64,000 bases of DNA, taken from contig WSUB01000066.1 in NCBI GenBank assembly GCA_019633425.1, forward strand, positions 124,001 to 188,000, in the 5' to 3' direction. The stretch comes from Tulasnella sp. 424 (lineage: Eukaryota; Basidiomycota; Agaricomycetes; Cantharellales; Tulasnellaceae). The first letter of the stretch is position 1; each line of letters opens with the position of its first letter. Of the stretch, positions 32,914 to 45,790 are shown piece by piece. Made by a program: the position numbers and the translations under genes. The notes beneath the pieces are model-generated. The model worked only from the letters and a program-made list of their open reading frames with translations. It had not been told where the DNA came from and ran no database searches.

Positions 32914-33157
32914 CCGAAGGGATATCCACCTTGGCTGAGGGCCAGATAGTTTATCCCTAGTCGATGGACAAGGTCAGTGCGAGCTCCAACGCGTTGCGTC
33001 TCTTAGAATCAAGACCTTTGGTTGCCTGAGTAAATGCCTTGGCAGCAGCTTCCCCGAAACCAGAGATTCCTCCGACAAATATCGCAATGGGCCGATAAGA
33101 CCACGTAGCCGTCGCGTTAGATGCTTGGACTTGAGCTAGGGATGGCTTCGAAGACAT
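32914..33157 (-). pseudogene. SDR copy 5, 5' part, beyond the insertion
   Basis: Exon 1 starts at 33157 (MSSKPSLAQVQASNATATW) and keeps a changed Rossmann motif (GGISGFGEAAAKAF). The following exon 2 is nearly all deleted (about 180 bases compared with copy 4); only a fragment adjoining the octamer at 32914 remains. Together with 28515-29195 this once formed one gene. Confidence 0.75.
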
Positions 33158-33791
33158 TGGGAGTTGGGAGTTGTGTTAGACGATAAGCAGTACTGATGTA
33201 GCAATACCAGTCCGTCCATTTATAGATGCTACTTATACCTCTCTTCCGGTGGAGCCTGTCGTTACCATCCTAAGTACGCCTGCTCACTGGAAAAGCCAAG
33301 CGGCCCAAATGCTGACCACGAAAATATGCCAAGCAAACCCATTAGTGCTTCGAGTATGTTATAGGCTTTGGTTTCTGACGCAATCTGGATTTGAAAGTGA
33401 TAGGCCGGGACCCATTGATTTTGTGTGGGGGCGGTTGAGGTGACACTTGATCAACAAGAGCAGTCGTTATTGCCCGATAGCTCCGTCAACTTCCCGACGT
33501 CGCTCCCAGCCAGAAGAAATGGCTAAGCCATATATAGTGAGGGCCCAATACATTTACCTGGGTAGCTTTCTTGCGCTATTTTCACCTCGATTAATCCTAT
33601 TCCGGGGTTTCGAACAAGGTCTCCAGTTGCGGTGATTTATGTTTCGACTTTTTTACAAAGTTCACGCCATTCCACGGGCTCGTTCGCACAACTCTTCAGC
33701 CCTCAGCGTCAGATGTCATATAGTATTCCAGGTTTTGAGCGCGCGGTACCACAAATGTAGGGTTCATCCCTCGGGATCGACAGATAGAGAC
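33158..33791. other. intergenic region between SDR copies 5 and 6
   Basis: The first 270 bases are a diverged copy of the upstream region of copies 3 and 4 (TACTTATACC, CTGACCACGAAAAT, TTGCCCGATAGCTCCGTCAAC blocks). The remainder shows nothing coding. Confidence 0.45.
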
Positions 33792-34870
33792 TCAAACAGC
33801 AACCTCTTGCTTATAATGCTCGAGAAGCATGGTTCTGAAGTCTTGAGTTTCTCATGGTGCTTCCTCAGGGCTGCCATACTGATCAAGATAAAAGCCTCCT
33901 TTTCTTAAACTCCGGACGAAGGAGCGTGTAGAGCACACGCTGGCCACTCTTCCGGTGACGCCATAACTAGCAGCCTTGCCACCTTGATCAATGGCTGCGA
34001 CCACCATGGCGCTGCATCAAAGCCCGGAGTGCTAAAGAGTCCAGAAAATATATGGCAGAATGATATGTTCGGGTGAAGTTTTGAGTATTCCTGCAGGGAC
34101 AAAAAGTCACAACGTGCTTAGAACAGAGTCTGCCGATCGTTGGCATAGAGGCGTACCTCGACCATCAGATGCTGCCCACCTCGGTCAGTTCTAGGGCGGA
34201 ACGCTTGCTCCGGAACCCGAGATCCTCGGAGTCCAAGTCAACGTCGACAAAAGGGTTCTTTGCAGTTAGTATGCGCGCTTCTTGCAGCTGCATTCTCCAG
34301 CAGAGGCATCAACTCGTCCACGAACTTCATGAAGACCATATATCAGTGTTGAGAAAAACTTGATGTAGGAGATTGCATAGCTTACCTTCCACCTTGAGTA
34401 GAAATCTAGCACGACACGGAGGTCGATTCCATTCATTGACGGCTGATAGGCTCCCAAAGGGTAGATCCCCTGTGTTAGGACCAAGTAGTTGATCTTCATA
34501 TCGACGATTTTTGAGGTGAGTTCTTCGGTAGCGGCGACTACGTTTCTCATTTCTGAGACATCGGATTGAATGAAATCATAGGACGAGTCAGGGGTTCGAG
34601 GTAAGGTATTGAAGATAGCCTCAGCACGGTCACGCGAACGAGCGATTATGATGATTTGGGCATGTCCTAAGCGATGCAATGGATAGGTTAACCGTGCTCT
34701 GCAGGAACGGATAAAACCCCTCGTTCACCTTTTGCTGCGCTGGTGAAAGCCCTGACGGTAGCCTCGCCGATCCAGGATGTCCCACTAACAAAGACCGCAG
34801 TTGGTCAATAGGTCCAGCTTGCGGTGGCGTTTAAAGTGCGAATGTTTGCTAGGGATGGTTTCGTTGGTAT
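33792..34870 (-). pseudogene. SDR copy 6, inactivated
   Basis: All four exons are still visible. The start codon is ATA instead of ATG at 34870. Exon 1 has TGA in place of the Arg of YRPTA (34815 region). Exon 2 is clean (IIIIARSRDRAEAIF, NYLVLTQG, VLDFYSRWK). Exon 3 changes frame after FVDELMPLLENAAA, and exon 4 frameshifts after MASPEEW with several stops behind it. Overall it resembles copy 1 more than copies 3-5. Confidence 0.85.
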
Positions 34871-36039
34871 GGCTTGCTTTCTCTATGCTTCGGATGGTTA
34901 GGAGGGAACGATGGGGCTGTATCTGCCTCCATGCGAAGAGCTATGCCACTTATACATCGTCAGAGTGTCTCAATCCAAATAAGTCTGAGCATCTCGTACC
35001 TGAAGAATTCATGAGCTGACTAGATGAACAGTCTTGAGGGTTTGTAGGGTCGTCGCTCTGACGAGATGGGAATCTGCAAAGTCTCGATCTTTATGAGTCC
35101 TGAGACCGACGTTAATGTACAAGGTGGAGGCAAAGAAAAGATTTACAGGAGTAGAAGATCCTGAGACGTGTAGAGGATAACAAAGCTCAGTGAATTCTGT
35201 TCGGAGGCGAATCGCGGCTTCAGACGCGAAGGTAACGGTGCGCTGAGCAATGACATGTCTTCTTGCTCTGTCATCCGAGACACAGAAAGCATTTGAAGCC
35301 AATAGCGACCGAATCGATATTGATTGATGTAAATAGACTTAAGGTACAAGGCTCTGGTTGTCTCGGAGTGCAGGGGAGAGGCTTGAATTCCACAAGTCCA
35401 CAAAGTACGCTTGTTCGTCTTCTGAATAACCCTTAATAATTCCACCTTATACTTCCACCCAAAGTACAGAAGACGGAATTTGGAACATCAGTCAGATGGG
35501 CAAGGGTTAGGTCGGTCAGGGAAAGAGACGCCGGGGATGGGGAAACGGTGGGACGTTCTACGAAAGAATAATCTTATTGGGAATGCTTGCCGAGCCTAAT
35601 GTTGCATGTTATAATTGTCCTCAGCCTCACCCCTGACACCTTGTTATTCGCAACTAGCTTTGGGAACGCTTCAGGGAACCAACGTCGAGCCTCAGAAGGC
35701 ATATCCAATGAACGAACAAGGCGAGAATATATGTACGAACGATAGCCTATACAGGGTATAGCATACAGGTCGGACGGAGAACGGAAAACCAGACGAAATC
35801 GAGGGGAACGAAGAGGCGACGGAATGTGAGTACGTGATGACCAGAGAAAAAGAAGCAAGGGCGGGTGAAAAATGGGGAAAAAAGCAAACGCATAAGACAA
35901 CACAGCGAGATCGAGAGCAGGAGGATAATGGAAAGGTGGATACACAAGGAAGATAGTAAGAGGGATGAAATGGAAAAAAAAAAAAAAAGACTAAACCTAT
36001 GAGAAATAAGAGACAAAGTACATACATAGAACCGAAAAG
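34871..36039. other. intergenic region with 3' UTR of SWI1-like gene
   Basis: No gene. Minus-strand frames are hydrophobic but low in complexity, reflecting a purine-rich plus strand (35780-36000). An A15 tract lies near 35974-35988. The last few hundred bases are expected to be the 3' UTR of the minus-strand gene that ends at 36040. Confidence 0.45.
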
Positions 36040-39000
36040 CTAAACAGCGGGGTAACTGATTGGCCAATCCCCATTGGTCTCCATCTTGCCATCCCACTTC
36101 CAGTCCGTATCATCCGAGTAATATCGGCCATCTGGAGCGCCAATCGATGCCCAGAACTCGTGGCCTTCCGTGACAGATGCTTCCACTTTCGGAACGATAG
36201 GAGCTGAAGCAGTGACGCCAACAGAAGCCGTATGCGTGTCAGGTTCGCCATCCGAGTTGGGTGTGGGACCCTGGCTTGAAACAGATTGAACCAGTTCGGG
36301 AGTCTCAACGACAGCTGGGTCTTCGGTTGCCCATTGACTTGAGTCGATAGCCCATAACCAATCAGTTTCTTCCTCTTCCGGCTTCACACCAAGTGCAGAA
36401 GCGTCTTGAGACGGAGCTGGTGCTAATCCAGGAATGGCGAAGTCGTAAAGTGCGCCTTGGTCGAGCATCTGGAGTAGCGATTCGAGTGTGGGACTCGCAG
36501 CTGAATTCTGTTCGGTGGCGCCATTCTCAGCGGTCGCGGCGGCATCATTGATAACCTTCTCGTATTCCTTGGTCGTCTTCTCCAAGAAGTCCAGACTGCC
36601 CTCGATCGTGAATTGTTTCGCAGCCGCCAGGTCTGCAGCGCGCTTGGCATCCAAGTCTTCCTGAGGATCTGTTCTCACACGCTTTGGTGAGCCAGAGGGA
36701 CCAGCAGACCCATCGGGGCCGGTGACGTCATCCTCACGTTCCCTCTTCGTTGATTGCGGACGTTCGGGTTCGGGTCGGCTGATGCCAGGAACCTCTGCTG
36801 GAGGAATCTTCGGAGTCGGTTTCGTCGTCCCTCGCTTCGGGGGGATCTTGGGTTTCGGGACGGGCTTCTTGCCAGGAGCGACCTTGGAGTTGATGGCAGG
36901 GGATTTCGGGGTATTCGGAGAGTCGTTAGGTGCAGGAGTCTGAGGTTGATTGACAGGAGTAGATGCGGCGGGGGACGGGGACGAAACGGCTGGACCCGAG
37001 GTAGGTGGCATTGGCTTCCGAATAGGTTGCTTCGGAGCTTGAGGAGCCAAACCCGGCTTCTGAAATCCGGCCACAGAGTGTTGCTGGGGCTGTTGAGGCT
37101 GAGCCATAGGAGGCGCAGGAATCGGTTGTCGGGGGGGCTCAGCAGTCGGAGGCCGGATCGGGACTTGAACGGGAGGCTGCGGTAGAGCAGCGGGTTCCTG
37201 CTGGACGACTGGCGGAGGAGGTGGGCCAGGTGGGAGAGCACCAGAGCCCTGCTGGCCCTGCATAGCCATTGCCTGACTTTGAAGCCCCTTAACGCGCATG
37301 AGGAACGTCGTGAGGTGATTCCTGTACTGGTTCAAGTCACCGAGCCCGAAAATGAACCGCTTCTCTGGAGGCTGCTTCTGGAGGATCTGAGCTTGGTCGG
37401 AGAGCGTAACCACCTGACAGAGGATGTCAAGTCAGCAAGACGAAAACCAAATGAACGCGATAAATCCAAACTTACCGTTTGAGCGACCTGATTCAACTCA
37501 CGCTCGTCGTTGGGAGCGAGGACAACAAACGCGACGAGGTTCTGCGCAACTTGTTTCAGCAGGCTTTGAGTTTGTTGAATGCTCTGCTCCAACAGAATCC
37601 CTTGCTCGTGCGAGAGGTTGATCGACGAATAGTCACCTAGAAATGCGTCGAGGGAGGGTTAGAGCGAAGCCACGGACGATTCGTAACGAACAGAACATAC
37701 GCTTATTGTGGAAGAGGCCAATAGCAGCTCTGACTTTCTCTTGCGCTTTGGCGAGCTGCTCTGGAGAAACGTTCAGGCCGGCGACGGTAGCTGGGAGCTG
37801 AGGGCCACCAGGTTGTTGAGGAAGAGCTGACGGCTGGAGCGAGTTGCCAACTGCGGGACCGAGTCCAGGTGGTTGTTGTGCACCTCCCAAACCTGAAGGG
37901 GGTCGATTGCCAGGAGCCATTTGTGTATTCTCCTTCTTAACGTTAAGAAGGTTCGCAGCTTGTTGTGCTGCTGCCGCCTGTGCTTGTTGCACCTGAATCT
38001 GTCTTTGCTGCAATAGATTCTCCTGCTCTCGACGATTCTGCATTTGTTTGGCGATCCAACTAAGCAACGGACAAAGAAGAAAGCCCTGTCAGCCTCAGTG
38101 GCCCGCTTCAACTACCACGAACACTTACGCCTGGCGATATACCATCACTGTTTGGACCTGTGTAAAAGGAACAAAGAAATGGTCGGTATGGCGATCGCAA
38201 AGTCGCGGCGTTCCACTTACGATGTCGTCGCTAAGTCCTCTCCTTTTCAGCTCCTCTGGGCTGAGCTTCATGACTTCGGGGTTATTAAAGAGTTGTTGAA
38301 GTTGAGGAGGCAACGGCGGAAGATTGTTTAATCCGGCCATGGGCCCACCTTGACCCGAGTTACCAGGCTGAGACGGGAACGCCATACCAGGCTGCTGATT
38401 CCGCATGATAGCCTCTTGCTGATGATTAGCAGCCTGAGCGGGGTTCATCTGCGGCGTCTGCTGAGTCATCTGGCTTGGAGTACCTCTTCCCGCGTTGCCA
38501 TCTGGCGGTTGCTGGGGCCCTGTTCCCAAAGGACGTTGTTGGGTCTGCTGGGGCTGCGGTAACGGGAACTGGGCGGTCGCGAGCCTCTCGATTTCCGGAT
38601 GAAGATACTGGAGTTGAGCTGGGAGAGGGAAGATGGAGTTCGGATCGCGAGGCCTGAGCGAGTTATGCCAGTGAACTTCAAAGTCGGCGAGAATCTTCTG
38701 ATAGATCTTGGACAGCTGCTCAGCCACCTCTGGCTTCGAGTACGGGATGGTGCCATTGAAATAAGGAAACCCAATCTTCGCTCCAACGACCGGCCACAAC
38801 TTCTTCTCAAACACCTGTATTCAAAATAAGAATTATCAGTCACGAGGTCGGACGAATAGAAATGAGAACAGGTCGACGTACAGCGCGGCATCCACCAAGG
38901 GCTCCGACCATCAGGAAAAGCTTGTGCAGCTCGACCTCCTTCCCATCGACGCGTGGGGGATCCAAGGTAAGCTGTCGCTGGGACAACCACTGGTTGAACG

Positions 39001-39899
39001 CGTTGGTGAAAAACTCGTGGAACTGCATCTGCCTGTTGGATGGACCAGGCTGAGATTGCTGCTGAGGTGACGTCTGAAGCGGCTGGGTTGAAGGGACTCG
39101 GGGAGGAGCTGAGGCTTGCTGCTGTTGCTGTTGCTGCTCTCGCTGCTGCTGTTGCTCGCGTTGCTGCTGCTGCTGTTGCTGTTGCTGCTGCTGTTGCTGC
39201 TCGCGTTGCTGCTGCTGCTGTTGTTGCTGCTGCTGCTGGACGGCACGAGCATTGACCATAGCCTGAAGTCTTTCGCGGCCGAGTTGCTGAGCGATCTGGG
39301 GAGTAAGGTTCGCCGGTGACCAGGGAAGACCGTGCTGACCAGCGAGGGCGTCTTGAGGACCTTGGGGCATGCCAGGACGATTCTGAACAGCGTTCGAAGC
39401 ACCTTGACCTCCCATACCCGGGGGCTGTCCACCCTGCTGTCCCGAAGGACCACCCGCTGCCGCCTGCTGAAGACCCATAGCTTGACGCCTCGTGTACGCT
39501 TCGGTCAGCTGCTGCATCACGTTCTGCAAGCCGTTCATCTGGGCCTGAACCCGCTGAGCCTCTCCGATCATCTGGGGCGTCTTGAGCTGGAGAAGTCTAT
39601 CCCTCTGCTCCTCGAGCGCCTTGATCTTGTTCTTGAAGTTGACAAGCTGGTTCCTAAAGGCCTCGATCGGAAGGTTGACGAACTGCTCGAGGAACGCTGC
39701 ACCGTCCATCCCATTAGACTGAGGAGGACCCTGCGCCGGCGGCTGTTGCTGGCCATTCTGGAACCCTCCTGTTGACGACTGTCCCATCTGTCCCAGTCCC
39801 GGGATCTGAGAGCCAAGAGAAGGCTGCTGCTGTTGGCCCTGACCAGGATTGAACTGCAGCTGGTTCTGCTGTTGTTGTGACTGTTGCGACGCTTGCTGC

Positions 39900-39935
<36 letters not shown>

Positions 39936-41487
39936 AGCTGATGCTGGGCCTGGGCTTGGGCGAACGCCTGCTGCTGCTGCTGATTCTCGATCAGCTGCCG
40001 TAACTGTTCCCGCTGCTGAGGGTTCATGTTGGCGACCTGCTGGGGTGTGAGGCCATTGAGACGCTGGGCAGCGAATTGTAGCAGGGAGTTCTGGTTCTGG
40101 TTCTGAAGAGCTTCGACCGGGCCGCCGCCACCGCCACCATTCCCGACACCACCGCTTGCAAGTCCGAGACCCGGAAGACCGGGAACGCCAGGTTGCGACT
40201 GCTGCTGTTGTTGGGGACCGTTGGGGGGTGCGTTGGGACCTTGGAAAATCCGCGTGTCCGGTTTGGCACGACTCAGAGCAGCAAACTGCCAAGACGAGGA
40301 AAAGGAGTCAGCAAACTGCTCCTTTCGAACCGGAGCATCCATAATTCGAAAGAAAATTCGCAAGGGAACAAGAAAAATGGAAGGCGAAGGAGGAAGGGGG
40401 TGGTGGAAAATAAAAACGAGATCGGACGCGAGAGGAAGGCCGGAACCAACGCGTAGGACAAAATGTTCCTTGCAACGTTGCACAAAAGCCAAATGGCAGG
40501 GGCGAACGCGGGCTCGGCCCTTCCATCGGATTTACGATGGTAATGCCGCATCTCCGAGCACACCAAGTCTCACTGATGGGATACGCAAGCACGTCCGCGG
40601 GCGACTATGATAGTAGGGGGTCTGGTGATGAGCTATGGAACGTCGTAACTTACTTCTCTACCAAGATGAGCTGGTACTTGTCCCGTCGCTAGGTTATACG
40701 GGTTGCCGTTCGCACCAGTGGGAGCGGGACCACCACCTCCACCACCAACGCCCAGGAGACCAGGATTGAGACCAGCACCACCTTGTTGATTCTGTCTAGC
40801 AGCAGCAACGGCGGCGGCAGCAGCTTGTGGGTTGAGGCGGAATTGCTGCATGTTTAGGGGGTTTCCATTGGGAAGTTGGTTCGGTTGTAGACTTTGCTGT
40901 AGATGTGGAGCTTGAGCCTGATAGAGCATCTTGGTCTATTAGGGTTGCCCCGGAGGAGCAAGCGGGGAGGGGATGGGGGAGAGAGAGAGAAAGAGGTGAG
41001 TGATGAGCGAAAACGTGTATAGGGCAAATAACAATAATCGAGTAAAGAGTCGAAGGAAGGGAAAAGCGAATAACAACAAGTCCCCCGCGCGCGAATGTGA
41101 TGGCGACGAGATCCCAGCTGCACAGACCCCCAAGGATCACGGGAGATGTGCAGGGATAGTTGGTATGAACAGGGAAGTGTTTTGGACACAATGGGCGAGG
41201 GAAAAGGTGGGCCAAGGCATGAGGAGCCACTTGCCTCACCAGTCCCCATCGAAACCTAGGCAAGAGGGGAGGAACAAATCAAAACTTACAGCGTTCTGAT
41301 TAAGCTGCTGGGTGTGTTGAACTTGATTTACATATCGCTGTTGAAGCTCGTTCCAGAGAGCGCCGTTCTGAGGAGAGGTTACGCCTGGTGGGATGTGCGA
41401 CTGCTGCTGGGGCTGGTTGGGGTTGTGGTGCTGACCCGGAATACCGAGATTGAAGCCGTTTGGAATGTTGAAGCCGCCGTCTGCCAT
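36040..41487 (-). CDS. SWI1: SWI1-type ARID subunit of SWI/SNF chromatin remodeller
   Basis: Eight exons: 41290-41487, 40654-40935, 38882-40285, 38221-38814, then smaller exons to 36040; all exon joins checked keep the frame. The protein of roughly 1,300 residues starts MADGGFNIPNGFNLGIPG and is rich in Gln, Pro and Asn. A coiled segment (FRNQLVNFKNKIKALEEQRDRLL) precedes the ARID/BRIGHT DNA-binding domain, which is split by one intron: QFHEFFTNAFNQWLSQR, ELHKLFLMVGALGGC, then FEKKLWPVVGAKIGF, EVAEQLSKIYQKIL. Downstream come Gln/Pro-rich linkers and a conserved C-terminal part with FGLGDLNQYRNHLTTF. In yeast, Swi1 is the ARID subunit that helps recruit SWI/SNF to promoters. Long Gln tracts are typical of the family and are prone to length variation. 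Confidence is high for an ARID SWI/SNF subunit and slightly lower for orthology. Confidence 0.85.
39116..39243 (-). repeat. CAG/CAA repeat encoding poly-Gln (and QQR interruptions)
   Basis: The plus strand reads mostly GCT/GTT-based triplets; on the coding minus strand this is CAG/CAA, giving runs of Gln broken by single Arg or Glu (QQREQQQ). It lies between the coiled segment and the ARID of the SWI1-like protein. Confidence 0.9.
39862..39985 (-). repeat. second CAG/CAA poly-Gln tract
   Basis: A second interrupted Gln tract in the same exon, longest pure run about 13-14 Gln, flanked by AQAQAQHQL-type and QSQQQQNQL-type sequence. Mixed CAG and CAA codons should partly stabilise it against slippage. 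Confidence 0.85.
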
Positions 41488-43898
41488 TACTGGGTCGAGC
41501 GGGATGTGGGGAGAGGTGACGGAAGGGGTGGGTGATTGGCGGGGCTGGAGGGGGGGAGTTTGGTGGTTTGGCGTGTGGTAGTTGATTCGCTGTGTGTGTC
41601 GGTCGTCAAGTAGAGATGGAGTGTAGTTGAGATGGGTGAGGGTGAAGCCAACGTCGACCTTGCAAGGACGCTCTTGGAACAGCTGGGCCTGAGGGAACGC
41701 GGTGGCCTGGGGGACGCTGTCGCTGGCGGTGCGGGAGGGGAGGGGAGAGGGAGGGAGATGGTAGTAGGTTGAGTGGACGGAGTGCTCTCAAATCAAACAC
41801 TCCATAGACAATCGGCTTCTCCCTCTCTCAGCGTTTACCGTTTCCTTTCCCCCCCCCTCTTCCTTCCATCCCATCTCGACTCATCTCATGCCTCCTGCCT
41901 TTGAATTACTACCAAAAAAATTTGTATATTTTATAATTGTATAAATATATATTACAAGTCCCTCCATGTCTCTACAGCCCTCGCTCAAGTAAACCGTGAC
42001 CCCCCGCCCCCCGCCGACCACCGACCACCGACATTCGGCCGTAGAGCACCCAGCGTGACACTAACTTCTAGATTACACTTCGAATACCATCTTCAGGTAC
42101 AAAAAGTCCCTCACTAAGAGACATTTACTTCGCACCTCTGCTTCCGATCTCCGAGCGTCGTTTCTCGTCTCCCTCCCATGACCAGCCTTCCCTCATAACC
42201 CACTTCCGGAGACTACCCGCGGAACTCCTCGTCCTCTCACCGCGGCACACTCGAACGTTGTCGACGCTTTTCGCTAGTCTAGCTCCTCGGCCATCGTTCA
42301 GGCCCCGCTCGTCCCCGCCTTCACGCAAGCCGAAATAGCCCAATTGCCGAGGACTCACATTTTTTCACCGGATCCCCCCTCTGACTCCGACATTTTCTTT
42401 TTTTATTTCACAAGTGCATTTGTACAACAACCCATGGCCACCGAAACCTCCCGGAGCCCGTTGCCAAAATGTTCCGTAAGGAAACGAGAGAGAGACAAGA
42501 TGAAATTCCGAAAGAACAAATCCGAAACGCAAAACAGCAGATTCGATCCATCTTTGCCACCTCCAGTGCACTACTTTCGGGTTTACATTTATCAACTTCG
42601 GGATTCGTTGCAACTTCCCCGAACCGAGCCAACGCGCCCGCTGTCGTCATCATAGCCCCTTCAATGCGCAGCCCAATCAATTGCAATATAACGCAGATCC
42701 TCCGATTGACGCTCTGGACTGCGCGTAACCGGGAGAATACGGATGTCCCCTATATGCGCATTTGGGAAGACAGTAAGGCATATGGGACTTGTAAAAAGTC
42801 ACTTGACTCCTTTTTCTGCGTACCACGGACTTGGACACACACACAGCCTCCGTCCCCCATTTCTGGAAGGTGTCTCTCTCAACCTGTCCCGTGGTTTTGA
42901 CGCTCGATATCTCTTTCGGAGGTTAAACGGCACTCTTGTCCCTCGCCCGGTGTCCGGCGACAATTAGGCCGTCATCCTCCTTGCATTGCATTCCAACCGC
43001 GGGCAGCGATTCACTGCTTGTGTTTGTGTATCTTGGCAATCCACACAGCTTTCCTTAGGGGAAAAATATCGGCCTAAAATTCCCTATTTTTTATTATCTT
43101 CATTCAATTCGCTATCTTATCAGCAGATAGAAACGTGCGTTGAACACAGTTCTGGCCCAAAAAGCTGAAGTTTATTACGCCCCAACCCCAACTTTTCCTT
43201 CCATCGCACACGCCTCAACCGCACCGCAACAAGCAAAGGAAAAAAACTTTCCAGTGGCAAAGAGAAACCTACCACCTACAGCACCGAAACCTCCCCTTTT
43301 CCAGCGCGGAAAACGCCGTCGCAACTCCTTTTCGCAAACAAGAGAGAGAGGTCTTTTTTTCCTGTTTCCCCCTTCCCCCTTCCTTCCTTGTACATATTTA
43401 CACTTTCACCCAAACCCTCTTGCCCTCGCACCCTTGCACCCCCACCTTCGTAGTAGATATGATAAAAAAGCAGCTCTCAACACGTTCCGGTCACCTATGA
43501 CCTCATTCCCAGCCACCGGCATAATCCGCCCGCCACGGACTCGAGAGGTCGGCCTTCCCAGCAGCCTGCAAGCCACACGCTTCCCAGATCTGGAAGGCCC
43601 AAAGGGACCGACGACCCCACCCAGATGCAGATTGCCCAAATCGAGATCCTTTTCCCACACGTCCTCGGCCACGCGACACTTTCGCATGCGCTCCAATCGG
43701 AGTCCCATGCGACGGGTAGATACATGTGAAATGAAGATGAGAGAGACCCACCACCATCGGCCAAAGCGGACTCGGTGGTCTTTCAAGTTGCCATCGATAT
43801 CATAGGCGAGTTTCTCGCGGTGGTCGGTAGCGATCACGAGATGAAAAGCGATATAAGTGCGCAGCAAAAACAATACAATATAAGGGATGGGGAACAAT
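41488..43898. other. 2.4 kb intergenic region between SWI1-like and RPT2 genes
   Basis: The first 350 bases upstream of the SWI1 start are G-rich on the plus strand and probably the promoter and leader of that gene. An AT-rich block (41913-41957) may be a nucleosome-poor element. The remainder is C/T-rich with no convincing coding region on either strand. The minus-strand frame 43406-43897 directly follows the RPT2 stop and has no motif, so I treat it as 3' UTR or spacer. Confidence 0.5.
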
Positions 43899-45554
<1,656 letters not shown>

Positions 45555-45790
45555 GATACGAAGTGAAAGAGGTGTGGATGGTTAGAAATGTCGAAAGTGG
45601 CAGGGGTGACGCGTCTAGCTTACTGAGCGCCCTCTTGGACAAACACCGGCAAGCAGCGCGTTCATCACGCCTCGTGGATTTTGCCTCGCACCAGGCCAAT
45701 ATGCGCTCTGAAAACCCATGCAGTAACTATTTGTGCTGGTGATACAGTCTGGTGGATTAGTATTAGAGCGGATATACATGGTAAATTATA
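45555..45790. promoter_or_regulatory. RPT2 upstream region / MFS copy 1 downstream region
   Basis: Only about 236 bases separate the RPT2 start from the stop of the next minus-strand gene, so promoter and terminator functions are packed together. I cannot identify a proteasome-type (PACE-like) element with confidence. Confidence 0.4.

Noticed and set aside
29188..32921. hAT transposon as the cause of the 8-bp duplication
   Set aside because: The two insert ends do not form convincing inverted repeats and no transposase-like frame is seen; kept only as an unexplained insertion.
35692..36097. Hydrophobic minus-strand frames resembling membrane proteins
   Set aside because: Produced by a purine-rich plus strand downstream of the SWI1-like stop; three overlapping frames look equally hydrophobic, typical of low complexity.
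36754..37185. Arg/Gly-rich plus-strand frame
   Set aside because: Antisense to Pro/Gln-rich coding sequence of the SWI1-like gene.
39116..39319. Plus-strand Leu/Ala-rich frames
   Set aside because: They are the reverse reading of CAG/CAA repeats encoding poly-Gln in the SWI1-like gene.
42344..42900. Overlapping plus-strand frames of about 100-140 codons
   Set aside because: No motif, no splice continuity, located in a C/T-rich spacer.
43406..43897. Minus-strand frame of 163 codons after RPT2
   Set aside because: Starts at the end of RPT2, shows no conserved motif, uneven composition; more likely 3' UTR or spacer.
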